64,000 bases of DNA, from assembly GCA_049585195.1 (NCBI GenBank), contig JBAUZG010000199.1, positions 1 to 64,000 on the forward strand. Direction: 5' to 3'. A program made the translations under genes and the position numbers. The notes beneath the pieces are model-generated. The model did no database searches and had not been told where the DNA came from. It was given only the letters and a program-made list of their open reading frames with translations. Positions 28,006-36,413 of the stretch are shown in pieces. How positions within the stretch are numbered: the stretch's first letter is position 1; every line of letters begins with the position of its first letter. The stretch is from KBS-96 sp049585195 (GTDB lineage: Bacteria > Acidobacteriota > Terriglobia > Bryobacterales > Bryobacteraceae).

Positions 28006-28929
28006 ATGAAAGTTGAACTTTTTCCTCCCGACTCTGAAACAGAGCCGCGTCATTGGGTACGGCATGATCAGGCTTTCGCAATGATGTTGGGGCCCGGCTC
28101 AATTGAGTGGGGCTCGAGACGTTTATCGTTGGAAAAGTTCGACTACGCGGCGTGCGACTTAGCACTATGCCATCGCCACGAGGGCGAGTGGGTCGGACTC
28201 ATGAACGTGCCACATATGCAACTCGGTATTTCCGATTCGGCACTGTTGGCGGCCTCTGACGACCCGAATGGCGAAGTGGAACTGTGCCCTCAGCGCAAGT
28301 TTGCAGACTGCCGGATAGGTGCGCTGGCGGCGGCCATTCATGCCGAGATGGTGGCTGGATATCCGAACGGGCGGCTGTTTCTGGATTCTGTCGAACAGGC
28401 GCTGGCCGTGGCCCTGGTCAGTGGTCATGCAGTCAGGCATCGTCCGGTTCAGATTTGCCGAGGCGGACTAGGCGCAGCGCGCTTGCGAACGACAAGAGAG
28501 TTGGTGCATGCGAAGATCGACGACGAGTTAAGTCTCGACGAGATGGCGCGGTCGGTGGGATTGAGCACAGCTCATTTCGCACGGATGTTTCGCAAGTCGA
28601 CCGGCGAAACTCCGCATCAATTTGTTCTGCGCCAAAGGCTTGAACGCGCTAAGGCGATGTTGCGTGCTCCCGATGCGCGAGTGTTGGACGTTGCCGTGGC
28701 CTGTGGCTTCAAGACCCAGCAACACTTTGCGCAGGTCTTTCGCGATGTCTGTGGAATTAGTCCGACTGGGTATCGGCAGGACTTTCTAAGTTGCGAAGCG
28801 ACTCGGGCGCCGGAAACCTGTTCCGAAAATACGCTGCGGGCGGTGCCTCGTGGTTCGCAGCCGGAACTTGACTCTCCCGCGTTACCGTTAGCTTCCCTGT
28901 TAGCGCCCGACCCTATACGGAATTTGTAA
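28006..28929 (+). CDS. AraC-family transcriptional regulator
   Basis: A 307-residue protein with an uncharacterised N-terminal part (about 1-165) and a C-terminal double helix-turn-helix: ELSLDEMARSVGLSTAHFAR, MFRKSTGETPHQFVLRQRLE and VAVACGFKTQQHFAQVFRDV, followed by CGISPTGYR. This is the HTH_18 pattern. The last 40 residues are extra and low in conservation. It lies between the nitronate monooxygenase and an ABM-type monooxygenase, all on the plus strand, and may regulate the later genes of the group. Confidence 0.9.
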   Translation: MKVELFPPDSETEPRHWVRHDQAFAMMLGPGSIEWGSRRLSLEKFDYAACDLALCHRHEGEWVGLMNVPHMQLGISDSALLAASDDPNGEVELCPQRKFADCRIGALAAAIHAEMVAGYPNGRLFLDSVEQALAVALVSGHAVRHRPVQICRGGLGAARLRTTRELVHAKIDDELSLDEMARSVGLSTAHFARMFRKSTGETPHQFVLRQRLERAKAMLRAPDARVLDVAVACGFKTQQHFAQVFRDVCGISPTGYRQDFLSCEATRAPETCSENTLRAVPRGSQPELDSPALPLASLLAPDPIRNL

Positions 28930-29244
28930 CTCATCGCTCGTGCACTCGCCTTAGCGCCGTGTTTTCCGGACATAACTCAGACTCGGCCACGCAGTAGCTC
29001 ATTCGAACGATCTTCGCCATTCCCGCAAGACAAACCGCAGACCCAGGTGTAAGTCGGTGGAATTGTCTCTCAACGAGTAGAAATTTAGCAAGATTCCGAC
29101 CATCCAGCAGAAATCCGCACAAGTCCGTTTCCGATGCGCAGTTTAATCAGGTTGTGAGCAAATCACATCGGCAATAAACCGACATCAGGATCAGCTGATT
29201 CTTGTTTGCCGGCCGAAACTAATTCAAGACGGGAACGATACTCA

Positions 29245-29550
29245 ATGGAAGAAATTGGATTGTTAGTCACGCTCGAAGCACGCGCAGGTAAGGAGGCTGA
29301 TGCCGAGGCATTTCTAAAGTCAGCTCAGCCACTCGCGCTGGATGAAAAAGGGACCTTGAAGTGGTATGCGATCAAGCGCGGACCGGGGAAGTTCGGCATC
29401 TTCGACACCTTCGCAAATGAATCCGGCCGCAATGCCCACTTGAGTGGCGACATTGCGAAGGCGTTGGGGGCGCGCGCCAGCGAATTGTTCGCGGTTCCTC
29501 CGCAGGTCGAAAAAGTAGAGATTCTCGCAAACACACCTTTAAAAGGCTGA
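29245..29550 (+). CDS. ABM-type small monooxygenase-like protein
   Basis: A 101-residue ferredoxin-like-fold protein of the antibiotic biosynthesis monooxygenase (YgiN-like) superfamily. It shows the opening LLVTLEARAGKEADAEAFLK, then GTLKWYAIKRGPGKFGIFDTF and the end VEKVEILANTPLKG. Members are cofactor-free quinol monooxygenases or of unknown function. The ATG at 29245 matches the family start; an upstream in-frame start at 29206 adds residues with no similarity. A VOC gene follows after 24 bases. The 276-bp gap before 29206 showed no feature. Confidence 0.8.
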   Translation: MEEIGLLVTLEARAGKEADAEAFLKSAQPLALDEKGTLKWYAIKRGPGKFGIFDTFANESGRNAHLSGDIAKALGARASELFAVPPQVEKVEILANTPLKG

Positions 29551-29574
29551 GTGCAAGATTCAAGGAAAGTCAAC

Positions 29575-30230
29575 ATGAGTCAAATAGCCAGCAGCTTTAA
29601 AAAACAATCGTATGACGCCGCTGTAGCGAGAGTCGCCATGAAGCTAGAGGTCGCGCTCGTTCCAGTTTCGGACGTCGACCGTGCAAAGGAGTTTTACGCG
29701 AAGCTCGGGTGGCGGCTCGATGAGGACGTCGTTATGGGAGACGATTTTCGCGTCGTCCAGTTCACGCCGCCGGGTCAGGGTGCTCGATCTCGTTCGGCAA
29801 GGGAGTCACCGCAGCCGTTCCAGGCTCGTTCCGGGGAGGGCTGATCGTCTCGGATATTGAGGCGGCTCATAGGGAGATCGCGGCAAGGGGCATCCAGTCG
29901 AGTGAGGTGTTCCACGGCTCGCCGTTCTCGCCGGCAGGACGCATCACCGGCCCGGACCCCGAACGCCAGAGCTACCGCTCATACGTCTCCTTCGAAGATC
30001 CCGATGGTAACGCATGGATCGTGCAAGAGGTCACGTGCCGGCTGCCCGGTCGCATCGATCCCGCGACGACGAACTTTTCGTCCGCAAACGATTTGGCGAG
30101 CGCGATGCGACGCGCGGAAGCCGCTCACGGCGAGCACGAGAAGCGAAACGGGCAGCGCAACGCGAACTGGCAGGACTGGTACGCAGCGTACATGGCGGCG
30201 GAGCAAGTTGGGACCGAGCTGCCTAAGTGA
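29575..30230 (+). pseudogene. VOC/glyoxalase-family gene with a -1 frameshift
   Basis: The 5' part codes for KLEVALVPVSDVDRAKEFYA, KLGWRLDEDVVMGDDFRVV and QFTPPG, the first VOC half-module. Near 29774 one base is missing, and the frame continues as SGCSISFGKGVTAAVPGSFR, GGLIVSDIEAAHREIAARGI and SYVSFEDPDGNAWIVQEVT, the second half-module, to 30230. The intact protein would be about 218 residues. VOC proteins bind a divalent metal in dioxygenases or glyoxalases; the C-terminal E of the metal site is kept (WIVQE). Either the gene is broken or there is a sequencing error. Confidence 0.85.
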
Positions 30231-30304
30231 ACGACTAGCCGAACCAGATCTCTGAGCAATTACCCATTAGAACTTTATTCATCGAATTAGAAGGAGATTT
30301 GAAA

Positions 30305-31168
30305 ATGCCATATGTGACGGTCGAAGATGAAAATTCAGGCGCCATCGAGCTTTGGTACGAGGGCCATGGCTCGGGCCAACCGGTTGTCCTGATCCACGGA
30401 TATCCATTGAGTGGGACTTCGTGGGAAAAGCAAGTATCCGTGCTGCTGGCTGCTGGTTACAAGGTCATCACCTACGACCGCAGAGGCTTCGGCAAATCGA
30501 GCCAGCCAACCGTAGGCTACAACTACGACACGTTTGCAGAAGACCTTCACACGCTGGTCACCCACCTTAAGCTGCGGGATTTCATCATGGTCGGCTTCTC
30601 CATGGGAGGAGGCGAGGTAGCCCGATACCTGGGGAAGTACGGTTCCAAGGGTGTGAGCAAAGCCGTGATCATCTCCGGGGTCCCGCCGTACTTGCTCAAG
30701 ATGGCCGACAACCCGGAGGGCGTGGATGGCAGCGTGTTTGCCGGGATCGAAAAAGCCGTAGCCGACGACCGCTATGCATTCCTCAGCGGCTTCTTCCAGA
30801 ATTTCTACAACACCGACGTATTCCTGGGAAAGTGTGTCAGCGAGCAGGCGGTTCAGGCCAACTGGAACATCGCTGCCGGCGCGTCCGCTACCGCGAGCCT
30901 GGCGTGCGTCCGAACCTGGCATGAAGACTTCCGCGAAGACTTGGCGAGCATCGATGTGCCCACGCTCGTGATTCACGGTGATGCCGACCGCGTCCTGCCG
31001 ATCACGGCGACGCGATTGCGCACCGCTAGGCTGATCAGAGGCGCGCGCCTGCGGGTCGTGAAGGACGGTCCGCACTGCATTCCATGGACACATGCGGAAG
31101 ATGTAAACGCAGAATTGCTCAGCTTCCTGGGCGAGAAAACCTGCAATCTGCAGAGGGAAGTTGCCTAG
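30305..31168 (+). CDS. Alpha/beta hydrolase (non-heme haloperoxidase-like)
   Basis: A 287-residue alpha/beta hydrolase close to cofactor-free chloroperoxidases. The oxyanion-hole HGYPLSGTSW follows the opening strand, then YDRRGFGKSSQP, the nucleophile elbow GFSMGGGEVARYLG (Ser near residue 98), the acid in VIHGDADRVLPI, and the catalytic His in GPHCIPWTHAEDVN. Such enzymes act as esterases or perhydrolases; halogenation by them is probably incidental. AAGGAGA stands at good distance before the ATG at 30305. It ends the metabolic cluster. Confidence 0.9.
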   Translation: MPYVTVEDENSGAIELWYEGHGSGQPVVLIHGYPLSGTSWEKQVSVLLAAGYKVITYDRRGFGKSSQPTVGYNYDTFAEDLHTLVTHLKLRDFIMVGFSMGGGEVARYLGKYGSKGVSKAVIISGVPPYLLKMADNPEGVDGSVFAGIEKAVADDRYAFLSGFFQNFYNTDVFLGKCVSEQAVQANWNIAAGASATASLACVRTWHEDFREDLASIDVPTLVIHGDADRVLPITATRLRTARLIRGARLRVVKDGPHCIPWTHAEDVNAELLSFLGEKTCNLQREVA

Positions 31169-31228
31169 GCTCGCAGCCGAACTGATCGGGACACGCGACG
31201 CCCAAAAAGTCTGTTAAGGAGAACTTAC

Positions 31229-31948
31229 ATGAAATTCAACACATTATTTTACCCCGTCAAAGCCTGTAGCGCGAGTCTCGTAAAAAGACGCCCGCTATTA
31301 TATGCCGCAACGGTCGTTATGCTGGCGGCGCAGGTAATTCCAAACATCGCCTGGGCTCAGGGGCAACCAGCTCCACCGCTTTCCGGCGTTCTGGGAAAGA
31401 TCCAGTCATTTACCGGCAACTCGCTCGACGTTGCGACAGCTTCAGGAGTAGCCCACGTCAGGGTCACGCAGCCCCTCGCAACCTACAAGCAGATACCGTC
31501 GGATTTGAGCCATGTCGCCTCAACCTCTTATGTCGGCGTGGCATCCGTGCAGCAGGCGGACGGCACAGAACTCGCGAAGCAGGTCATCATCTTTCCCAAG
31601 GAGCTGCGCGGGGCGGCGGAAGGTAGTGTTCTGACGGATGCGCCGGGCGCAACCACTCACAGCAGAATGACAAAGGGCTCCCTCGCTAAGCCTGCGGTTA
31701 CGCACTCCCGCATGACGAACGGCTCGGTAGAGAAGGGCGGCGCGAGCAGTCTGGTGGTTCGATATCAGGACGGCTCGCAGACGATTTCAATACCTGCCAG
31801 TGTTCCGGTTACGCTAGTAGCAAAAGAACCAGTGACCTTGGGTGCCGGCGATATCATCTATGCACCGACCGAGAAGCTGCCGGATGGGACGCTGACCACG
31901 AACAGAATCTTTCAATTCGTGGCCGCATCCACCAGCAACGCGCAGTAG
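31229..31948 (+). CDS. Exported protein of unknown function
   Basis: A 239-residue protein with an N-terminal signal/anchor (RPLLYAATVVMLAAQVIPNI, then AWAQG, a likely cleavage site). The mature part begins with a small beta-like domain (LGKIQSFTGNSLDVATASGV). A nine-residue motif is repeated at short range: THSRMTKGS and THSRMTNGS. I do not recognise the family. It has a strong AAGGAGA start and is followed by a cytochrome b gene nine bases later, so the two are probably one operon; a periplasmic partner of that cytochrome is possible. Confidence 0.7.
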   Translation: MKFNTLFYPVKACSASLVKRRPLLYAATVVMLAAQVIPNIAWAQGQPAPPLSGVLGKIQSFTGNSLDVATASGVAHVRVTQPLATYKQIPSDLSHVASTSYVGVASVQQADGTELAKQVIIFPKELRGAAEGSVLTDAPGATTHSRMTKGSLAKPAVTHSRMTNGSVEKGGASSLVVRYQDGSQTISIPASVPVTLVAKEPVTLGAGDIIYAPTEKLPDGTLTTNRIFQFVAASTSNAQ

Positions 31949-31957
31949 CGCCTGGAA

Positions 31958-32745
31958 ATGAGCTGTTCCACAGGTCCAGGTAAGGAAGCGATCTCCACGA
32001 GCACGCTACCGGAACAGCCGGGCGTGCTCGTGGCCAAGAGGCATCATCTCCTGGTGCGCTGGAGTCACTGGCTGAATGTGCCGATCCTTATCGGCCTCAT
32101 TTTGAGCGGCATCTCTATTTACTGGAGTTCGCCGATCTATCAGCACAAGCCAGATCCGCTTACCGGAAACTTCGATGTGGCGGCGGATATTGGCATCTGG
32201 ATATGCGCCCATGTGCCCTGGCTGCATCACTACAATAGCCCGCCCGATTGGATTTATAACCATATGAGCCTCGGGCCGGGTATGTTGGCTCTCGCTTTGC
32301 GCCTCCATTGGCTGTGCGCGTACGCATTCATGCTGAATGGTGCGGTGTACGTCGCAGGGTTGATCACAGGAGCGGGGTGGCGAGGATTACTGCCCCGCCG
32401 GACCAATCTGCTTGACGCGTTCAGGATGTTCCGGTACTACATAGGATTTCCGTTGGCCAAACTAGCGCGCCGCCAATGGCCGCATCCTAGTTTCAACACA
32501 AAGTACAACGCGCTCCAGCGCGCAGCGTATTTCTCTGTTCCGCTCGCCGGTTGCCTTTCAGTCGCTACAGGATGGGCGATTCACAAGCCCATGCAGTTCC
32601 ATTCGTTGGCTGCGATCTTTGGTGGATTCGATGCGGCGCACGTTTGGCATTTCTGGCTCATGTGGGTCTTCATCCTTTTCGTCGTACCCCATGTGATTCT
32701 GGTTTTCGCCGACGGGTGGGATACGTTTCGCGGCATGATCGTGAC
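31958..32745 (+). pseudogene. Cytochrome b561-type membrane subunit, 3' end replaced by IS66
   Basis: About 263 residues of a four-to-five-helix cytochrome b of the Ni/Fe-hydrogenase/thiosulfate-reductase b-subunit kind. Heme-ligand-like His residues appear in VRWSHWLNVPILIGLILSGI, LRLHWLCAYAFMLNGAVYV and VWHFWLMWVFILFVVPHVIL. It ends near DGWDTFRGMIV, close to the natural end, but then runs in frame into a truncated IS66 transposase, giving an open frame to 33502. These subunits normally pass electrons from quinol to a periplasmic oxidoreductase, which may have lain downstream before the insertion. Confidence 0.75.
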
Positions 32746-33829
32746 CGCCACTAAGCCGGCCCAGCCGATCGAGAAAAGCACAGCTTCGGCCAGCGTGCTC
32801 GCTCAGGTGATCGTGAGCGAGGTGGCCGATCACTTACCACTGCACCGGCAGGTGAAGATGTTCGGCCGCTTCGGCGTTGAGTTATCGGATCAGACTTTAT
32901 GCGGCTGGTTGCGGCAAAGCGCAGATTTGCTGGAACCGCTGTATGAACGAGCCAAGGGATTCGTTTTGTCCTCCAAGGTGGTGGGTACGGATGACACGCC
33001 GGTGAAGGTTTTGGACCGCACGCTTCCGCATACGCGCAAAGGCAGGTTTTGGCCGTATGTGGGCGACCGCGACCATCGAGCGGTGGTTTACGATTACACG
33101 CCCACACGAGAACGAGCCGGGCCGGAGAAGTTTCTAGCGGGATACGAAGGCTATTTACAACTGGATGCCTATCCGGCTTATGACGCCTTCTTTTTGGAGC
33201 CGGAGCGAGGCTTGGTTGAAGTAGGCTGTCGGGCCCATGCAAGACGGCATGCGTTTCAAGCGCGCGATACCGATCCGGCGCACATGGGGGCGGTACTGGC
33301 CTACATCGGGCAACTCTATGCGGTGGAGAAGCGCGCCCGCAAAGCTGGAATCGAAGGCGAGGATTTGCGTTTGCTGCGGCACGAGGCTGCCGGTCCGGTC
33401 ATTAGCGAGCTGCATGCTTACGTTGCTGCCCAGGAGCGAAGCCGGCCAAGCCGTGGCCTACATTTTGAAGAACTGGGTGGCGCTCACGCGCTATCTCGAT
33501 GACGGTGACCTGCCGATTGATAACAATCGAACCGAACGCTCGCTGCGCGGCATCGCAGTGGGTCGAAACAACTGGACGTTCCTGGGCAGTGATCGTGGAG
33601 GAAAAACTATGGCCATCCTGCGCAGCTTTGTTAGCTCCTGTGAGCTGAACCAAGTCGATCCGTTTGCCTGGTTCCGCGACGTGCTTGCCCGCATCTCCAC
33701 GATTTCCATCCAGAAATTAGACCAACTGCTCCCGCACAACTGGGCCGCTGCCCAGCGTGCTTAACACAATCTCGAATATAAACGCAACCCGTTCTAAGTC
33801 GCTATTTCCGGTGTTCACGGGATGCTTAC
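32746..33829 (+). mobile_element. IS66-family element remnant (3' part with right inverted repeat)
   Basis: The first frame reads PIEKSTASASVLAQVIVSEV, ADHLPLHRQ, FGVELSDQTLCGWLRQSADL, GTDDTPVKVLDRT, GRFWPYVGDRDHRAVVYDYT and CRAHARRHAF, the DDE core of the IS66 TnpC transposase. Near 33435 the frame changes and continues as SEAGQAVAYILKNWVALTRY, IDNNRTERSLRGIAVGRNNW and DPFAWFRDVLARI to the stop at 33764. The N-terminal part (roughly 150-170 residues), TnpA, TnpB and the left end are missing. GGTGTTCACGGGATGCTTAC at 33810-33829 is the right inverted repeat (reads GTAAGC inward). It is inactive. Confidence 0.85.
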
Positions 33830-34369
33830 CGATCTGTTGTGGCTTTGTACAGAGCTTGAATTAACGAGACCGGTCATAGTGGGACATAGCATGGGGGGAA
33901 TGTCGCTTTGGAACTGGCAGCCCGATATCCAGATATCCCTTCTTCTCTTGTAATGATCGATTCAGTGATGCCTCCTCCGCGGGCATCGCTCGATACTGTG
34001 CACCCGCTCATTGAAGCATTGCTGGAACCGCATTACATTGCCGCATATCGGCAGGCACTCTCATCTCTGTGCCTTGCAACAGACAAACGATCGGCACGAT
34101 TAATCTCCTCGCTACAAGTTCGGCAGCACGTCCCAGCATCGGCAGTTCCAAATCACACCCTTAATTATGATGCTGCCCCGACTGCAAGGGGTTGTCGTAT
34201 GCCAATCGCGTACATCTTGTCGACTATGCCTTTTCTCGACCTACCCCGCTTTCAAAGTCTCACACCTCAACTTGTGATCGCTCGCACACTGGGGTCGGGA
34301 CACTTCTCACCAATCGAGGTACCCGACCAAGTCAATGCTATGATCGCCCGATTCATCATGGTCAATTGA
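33830..34369 (+). pseudogene. Alpha/beta hydrolase, 5'-truncated and frameshifted
   Basis: Immediately after the IS66 right end the plus strand reads LLWLCTELELTRPVIVGHSM, the strand before the nucleophile elbow of an alpha/beta hydrolase (GHSMGG). One G is missing from the run at 33893-33898; after correction it continues NVALELAARYPDIPSSLVMI and runs to 34369, with a His near the end (SGHFSPIEVP) that could be the catalytic one. The first third of the protein, with the oxyanion-hole segment, is gone. Confidence 0.75.
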
Positions 34370-34599
34370 GTGGCACCGCCACCGTTTGAACAGGCCGCAA
34401 GAATGGCTTCCTTCAACAACTGGTGATGAGTCTTAGTTCGCAGGCTGATCTTTCATCGCGAATTGTAGGTCGATCGACCCATCTGTCTGATTACCGGGAT
34501 ATGATTGCTTCCGAGCGAATTGTCGCCAGCCTGGAGGTTGGCATCGAAATAACGGCTCTGCGACTCCCGGAGCAGGTGTCTGGGACATAGATCGGCCCC

Positions 34600-34617
34600 G
34601 GTCGCCAAGCGTTTACC
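34600..34617 (+). repeat. Dispersed repeat R1, copy g (module)
   Basis: GGTCGCCAAGCGTTTACC, the GTTTAC-ending module also seen at 13041, 22494 and 44520. It lies in the 353-bp gap between the hydrolase remnant and the DoxX-like gene, where no other feature was recognised. Confidence 0.5.
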
Positions 34618-34722
34618 AAGGCCTTGCCAAGATTTGTTGGTTTGACCAGAACACCTTCGGACTGCGGTCTTGAACCCCGTTTGTCGTAGAATTCCAGGAG
34701 CTTGCACCGGTTCGGGAGGATC

Positions 34723-35622
34723 ATGCAGCCGACTATTCTCGCAGTATCGCTTGCATTTTCGGGTACCGCCTTGTCGATGTCCGCCGCCGGGCTCGCGCTG
34801 CTAGCGATTGGGCTGTTGGCCGCGAAGAACGCTATCGCCCAGGCTCGCGGCATCGACAAGATCGTAGGCCTCACCCACTTGTGCTTTGCCGTTCCGTTGG
34901 CGGTCTTCGGCGCAGAACATCTTTCCAGCTCACAGGCCCTGCTGGCCGCGGTGCCGTCGTATATGCCTTGGCGTATGTTTTGGGTGTATTTCGTTGGCTT
35001 CGCCCTGATTGCCGCATCGCTCAGCATCGCCACCAAGCGTCAGGTGCGGTGGTCCGGCGTGCTGTTCGGTGCCATGATGTTCCTCTTCGTGGCAATGTTG
35101 CATCTCCCGGGAGCAGTCAAAGCTGGCGGCCGGATCCCATGGACGATCGTTGTCCGCGAAATGTCGTTCGGCGGCGCCGGCTGGGTTTTGGCGGGAACTG
35201 CGATGGACGAGGATCACTATCGGCAGGGTGAGAATCTTATCACTGTGGGCCGCGTGCCGATCGCGATCGCGGCGCTCTTTTTCGGCGTTCAGCACTTTCT
35301 GCATCCGCTGGGACTTCCCGGAGTTCCGCTCGTGAAACAGATGCCCTCGTGGATTCCGGTTCGCGCCCTCATCGGCTATGTGACGGGCGCATTTCTGACG
35401 GTTGCCGGGGGCTGCTTTCTGCTGGCGAGGAAAACGCGCATGGCGGCCACATATCTGGGCGCCTGGATTTTGCTCCTCGTTGTGGTGATCTATGGGCCTG
35501 TCCTGATTGGGGCGCTAGCAGACCCGAGTACCAGCGTGCAGGTCGAGGGGCTCAACTACTTCGCCGACACGCTTCTGTTTGGTGGAGCGATTCTCTCGCT
35601 CGCCAACATCCATCGGAAGTAG
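34723..35622 (+). CDS. DoxX-like multi-pass membrane protein
   Basis: A 299-residue protein with about eight hydrophobic segments (for example AAGLALLAIGLLAAKNAIA, FWVYFVGFALIAASLSIA, SGVLFGAMMFLFVAMLHLPG, AIAALFFGVQHFLHPLG, ALIGYVTGAFLTVAGGCFLL). Two similar halves, each with an H-containing motif (VFGAEHL and FFGVQHFLHP), suggest an internal duplication. It resembles acidobacterial DoxX-family membrane proteins without known function. GGGAGGA stands very close to the ATG at 34723; a TTG at 34702 with AGGAGC is the alternative start. Confidence 0.7.
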   Translation: MQPTILAVSLAFSGTALSMSAAGLALLAIGLLAAKNAIAQARGIDKIVGLTHLCFAVPLAVFGAEHLSSSQALLAAVPSYMPWRMFWVYFVGFALIAASLSIATKRQVRWSGVLFGAMMFLFVAMLHLPGAVKAGGRIPWTIVVREMSFGGAGWVLAGTAMDEDHYRQGENLITVGRVPIAIAALFFGVQHFLHPLGLPGVPLVKQMPSWIPVRALIGYVTGAFLTVAGGCFLLARKTRMAATYLGAWILLLVVVIYGPVLIGALADPSTSVQVEGLNYFADTLLFGGAILSLANIHRK

Positions 35623-35677
35623 CCGGCAGTCGTCCGGGAACGTGTGCGGATGACCGACAAATCTGCTCAGAGCCATT

Positions 35678-35725
35678 CGTAAACGCTGCGCCGTTAGAGA
35701 GGAACGCAGGTATTCCTCCAAAAGA
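35678..35725 (+). repeat. Dispersed repeat R1, copy i (module)
   Basis: CGTAAACGCTGCGCCGTTA (35678-35696) followed by CAGGTATTCC. The same pair occurs at the right end of copy h (GTAAACGCTGCGCCGT, then AAGGTATTCC, 44676-44720). Confidence 0.55.
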
Positions 35726-35752
35726 ATCACCGAACTCGCGGCAGGTCTAAAA

Positions 35753-36368
35753 TCAGTCCGTCAGCCCTTTGGCCTTCTTCCCTAACGCCGCGAAGGCAGC
35801 ATGAAAGACCTCGTCGGGTATCAACTCCGGCGTGAGCAGCCTTTGGAAAACAAGGGCCTTCGGTCAGGGCGTGTATCACGCGCACAAGCTGATCCGCCGG
35901 CATGGGAAGATCTTCTTCTTTGGTGACAGAGCGAAGCCATTCTTCGCCCAGAGCATAACTTTGGGCCGTGAACTCGGCAACCTTGGCGCGCAATTCCTCA
36001 TGCGTGAGCGCATAGGCCAAACCGGTCAGGCGACCGACTGCGGCCGCCCTTCGGTCCGGGATGGCGGCGAGTGTGGCGTCCGCCAGGGCAGGCAGGATTT
36101 CGGGCAAGGTCGCGTTGGGCTGCACTTTGGGCTTGATCGGAGCCCAATAGGTCTGTCGAAGCGCGAGAAACAGTTCATCGCGGTTCTTGAAGTTGCCGTA
36201 GATCGCTCCGGTCGTCATCCCGGCCCGCTCAGCAATGGCGTCCAGAGTGGTGTGCTCGTAACCCTTTTCACGAATCAATTCGCGTGCCGCCTCCATCAAC
36301 TTCGCGCGGGTGCGGTCGCGCTTGTCACCCTTGGGCTGCCGACGAGGTGATTCCAGTTCTGGTGCCAT
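35753..36368 (-). pseudogene. TetR-family regulator with a C-terminal frameshift
   Basis: About 205 residues expected. The N-terminal DNA-binding domain is intact: RTRAKLMEAARELIREKGYE, TTLDAIAERAGMTTGAIYGN and FKNRDELFLALRQ. After LVRVIHALTEG one extra base in the GGG at 35854-35856 shifts the frame; the corrected frame reads LVFQRLLTPELIPDEVFHAA and FAALGKKAKGLTD and stops at 35753. As written the protein runs on to 35727 with an unrelated tail. Dimerisation may be damaged. It is divergent from the serine hydrolase gene, its likely target. Confidence 0.8.
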
Positions 36369-36384
36369 CTGCCCGATTTTATAT

Positions 36385-36409
36385 TATTGTTATTTTATAG
36401 TATTGTTAT
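36385..36409. promoter_or_regulatory. AT-rich divergent promoter with direct repeats
   Basis: The 45-bp space between the TetR gene and the serine hydrolase gene is almost only A and T, unlike its surroundings. It has two direct copies of TATTGTTAT (36385-36393 and 36401-36409) 16 bp apart and a TATAGT box at 36396-36401 for the plus-strand gene, whose ATG at 36414 would give a very short leader. A TetR operator is likely here. Confidence 0.5.
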
Positions 36410-36413
36410 CTTT

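Noticed and set aside
31958..33502. A genuine natural cytochrome b-transposase protein
   Set aside because: The transposase is itself truncated and frameshifted, so the long frame is a by-product of deletion.
33801..33829. Reading the bases before the hydrolase remnant as its own N-terminal codons (SGVHGMLT)
   Set aside because: These bases are the IS66 right inverted repeat; the hydrolase begins at 33830.
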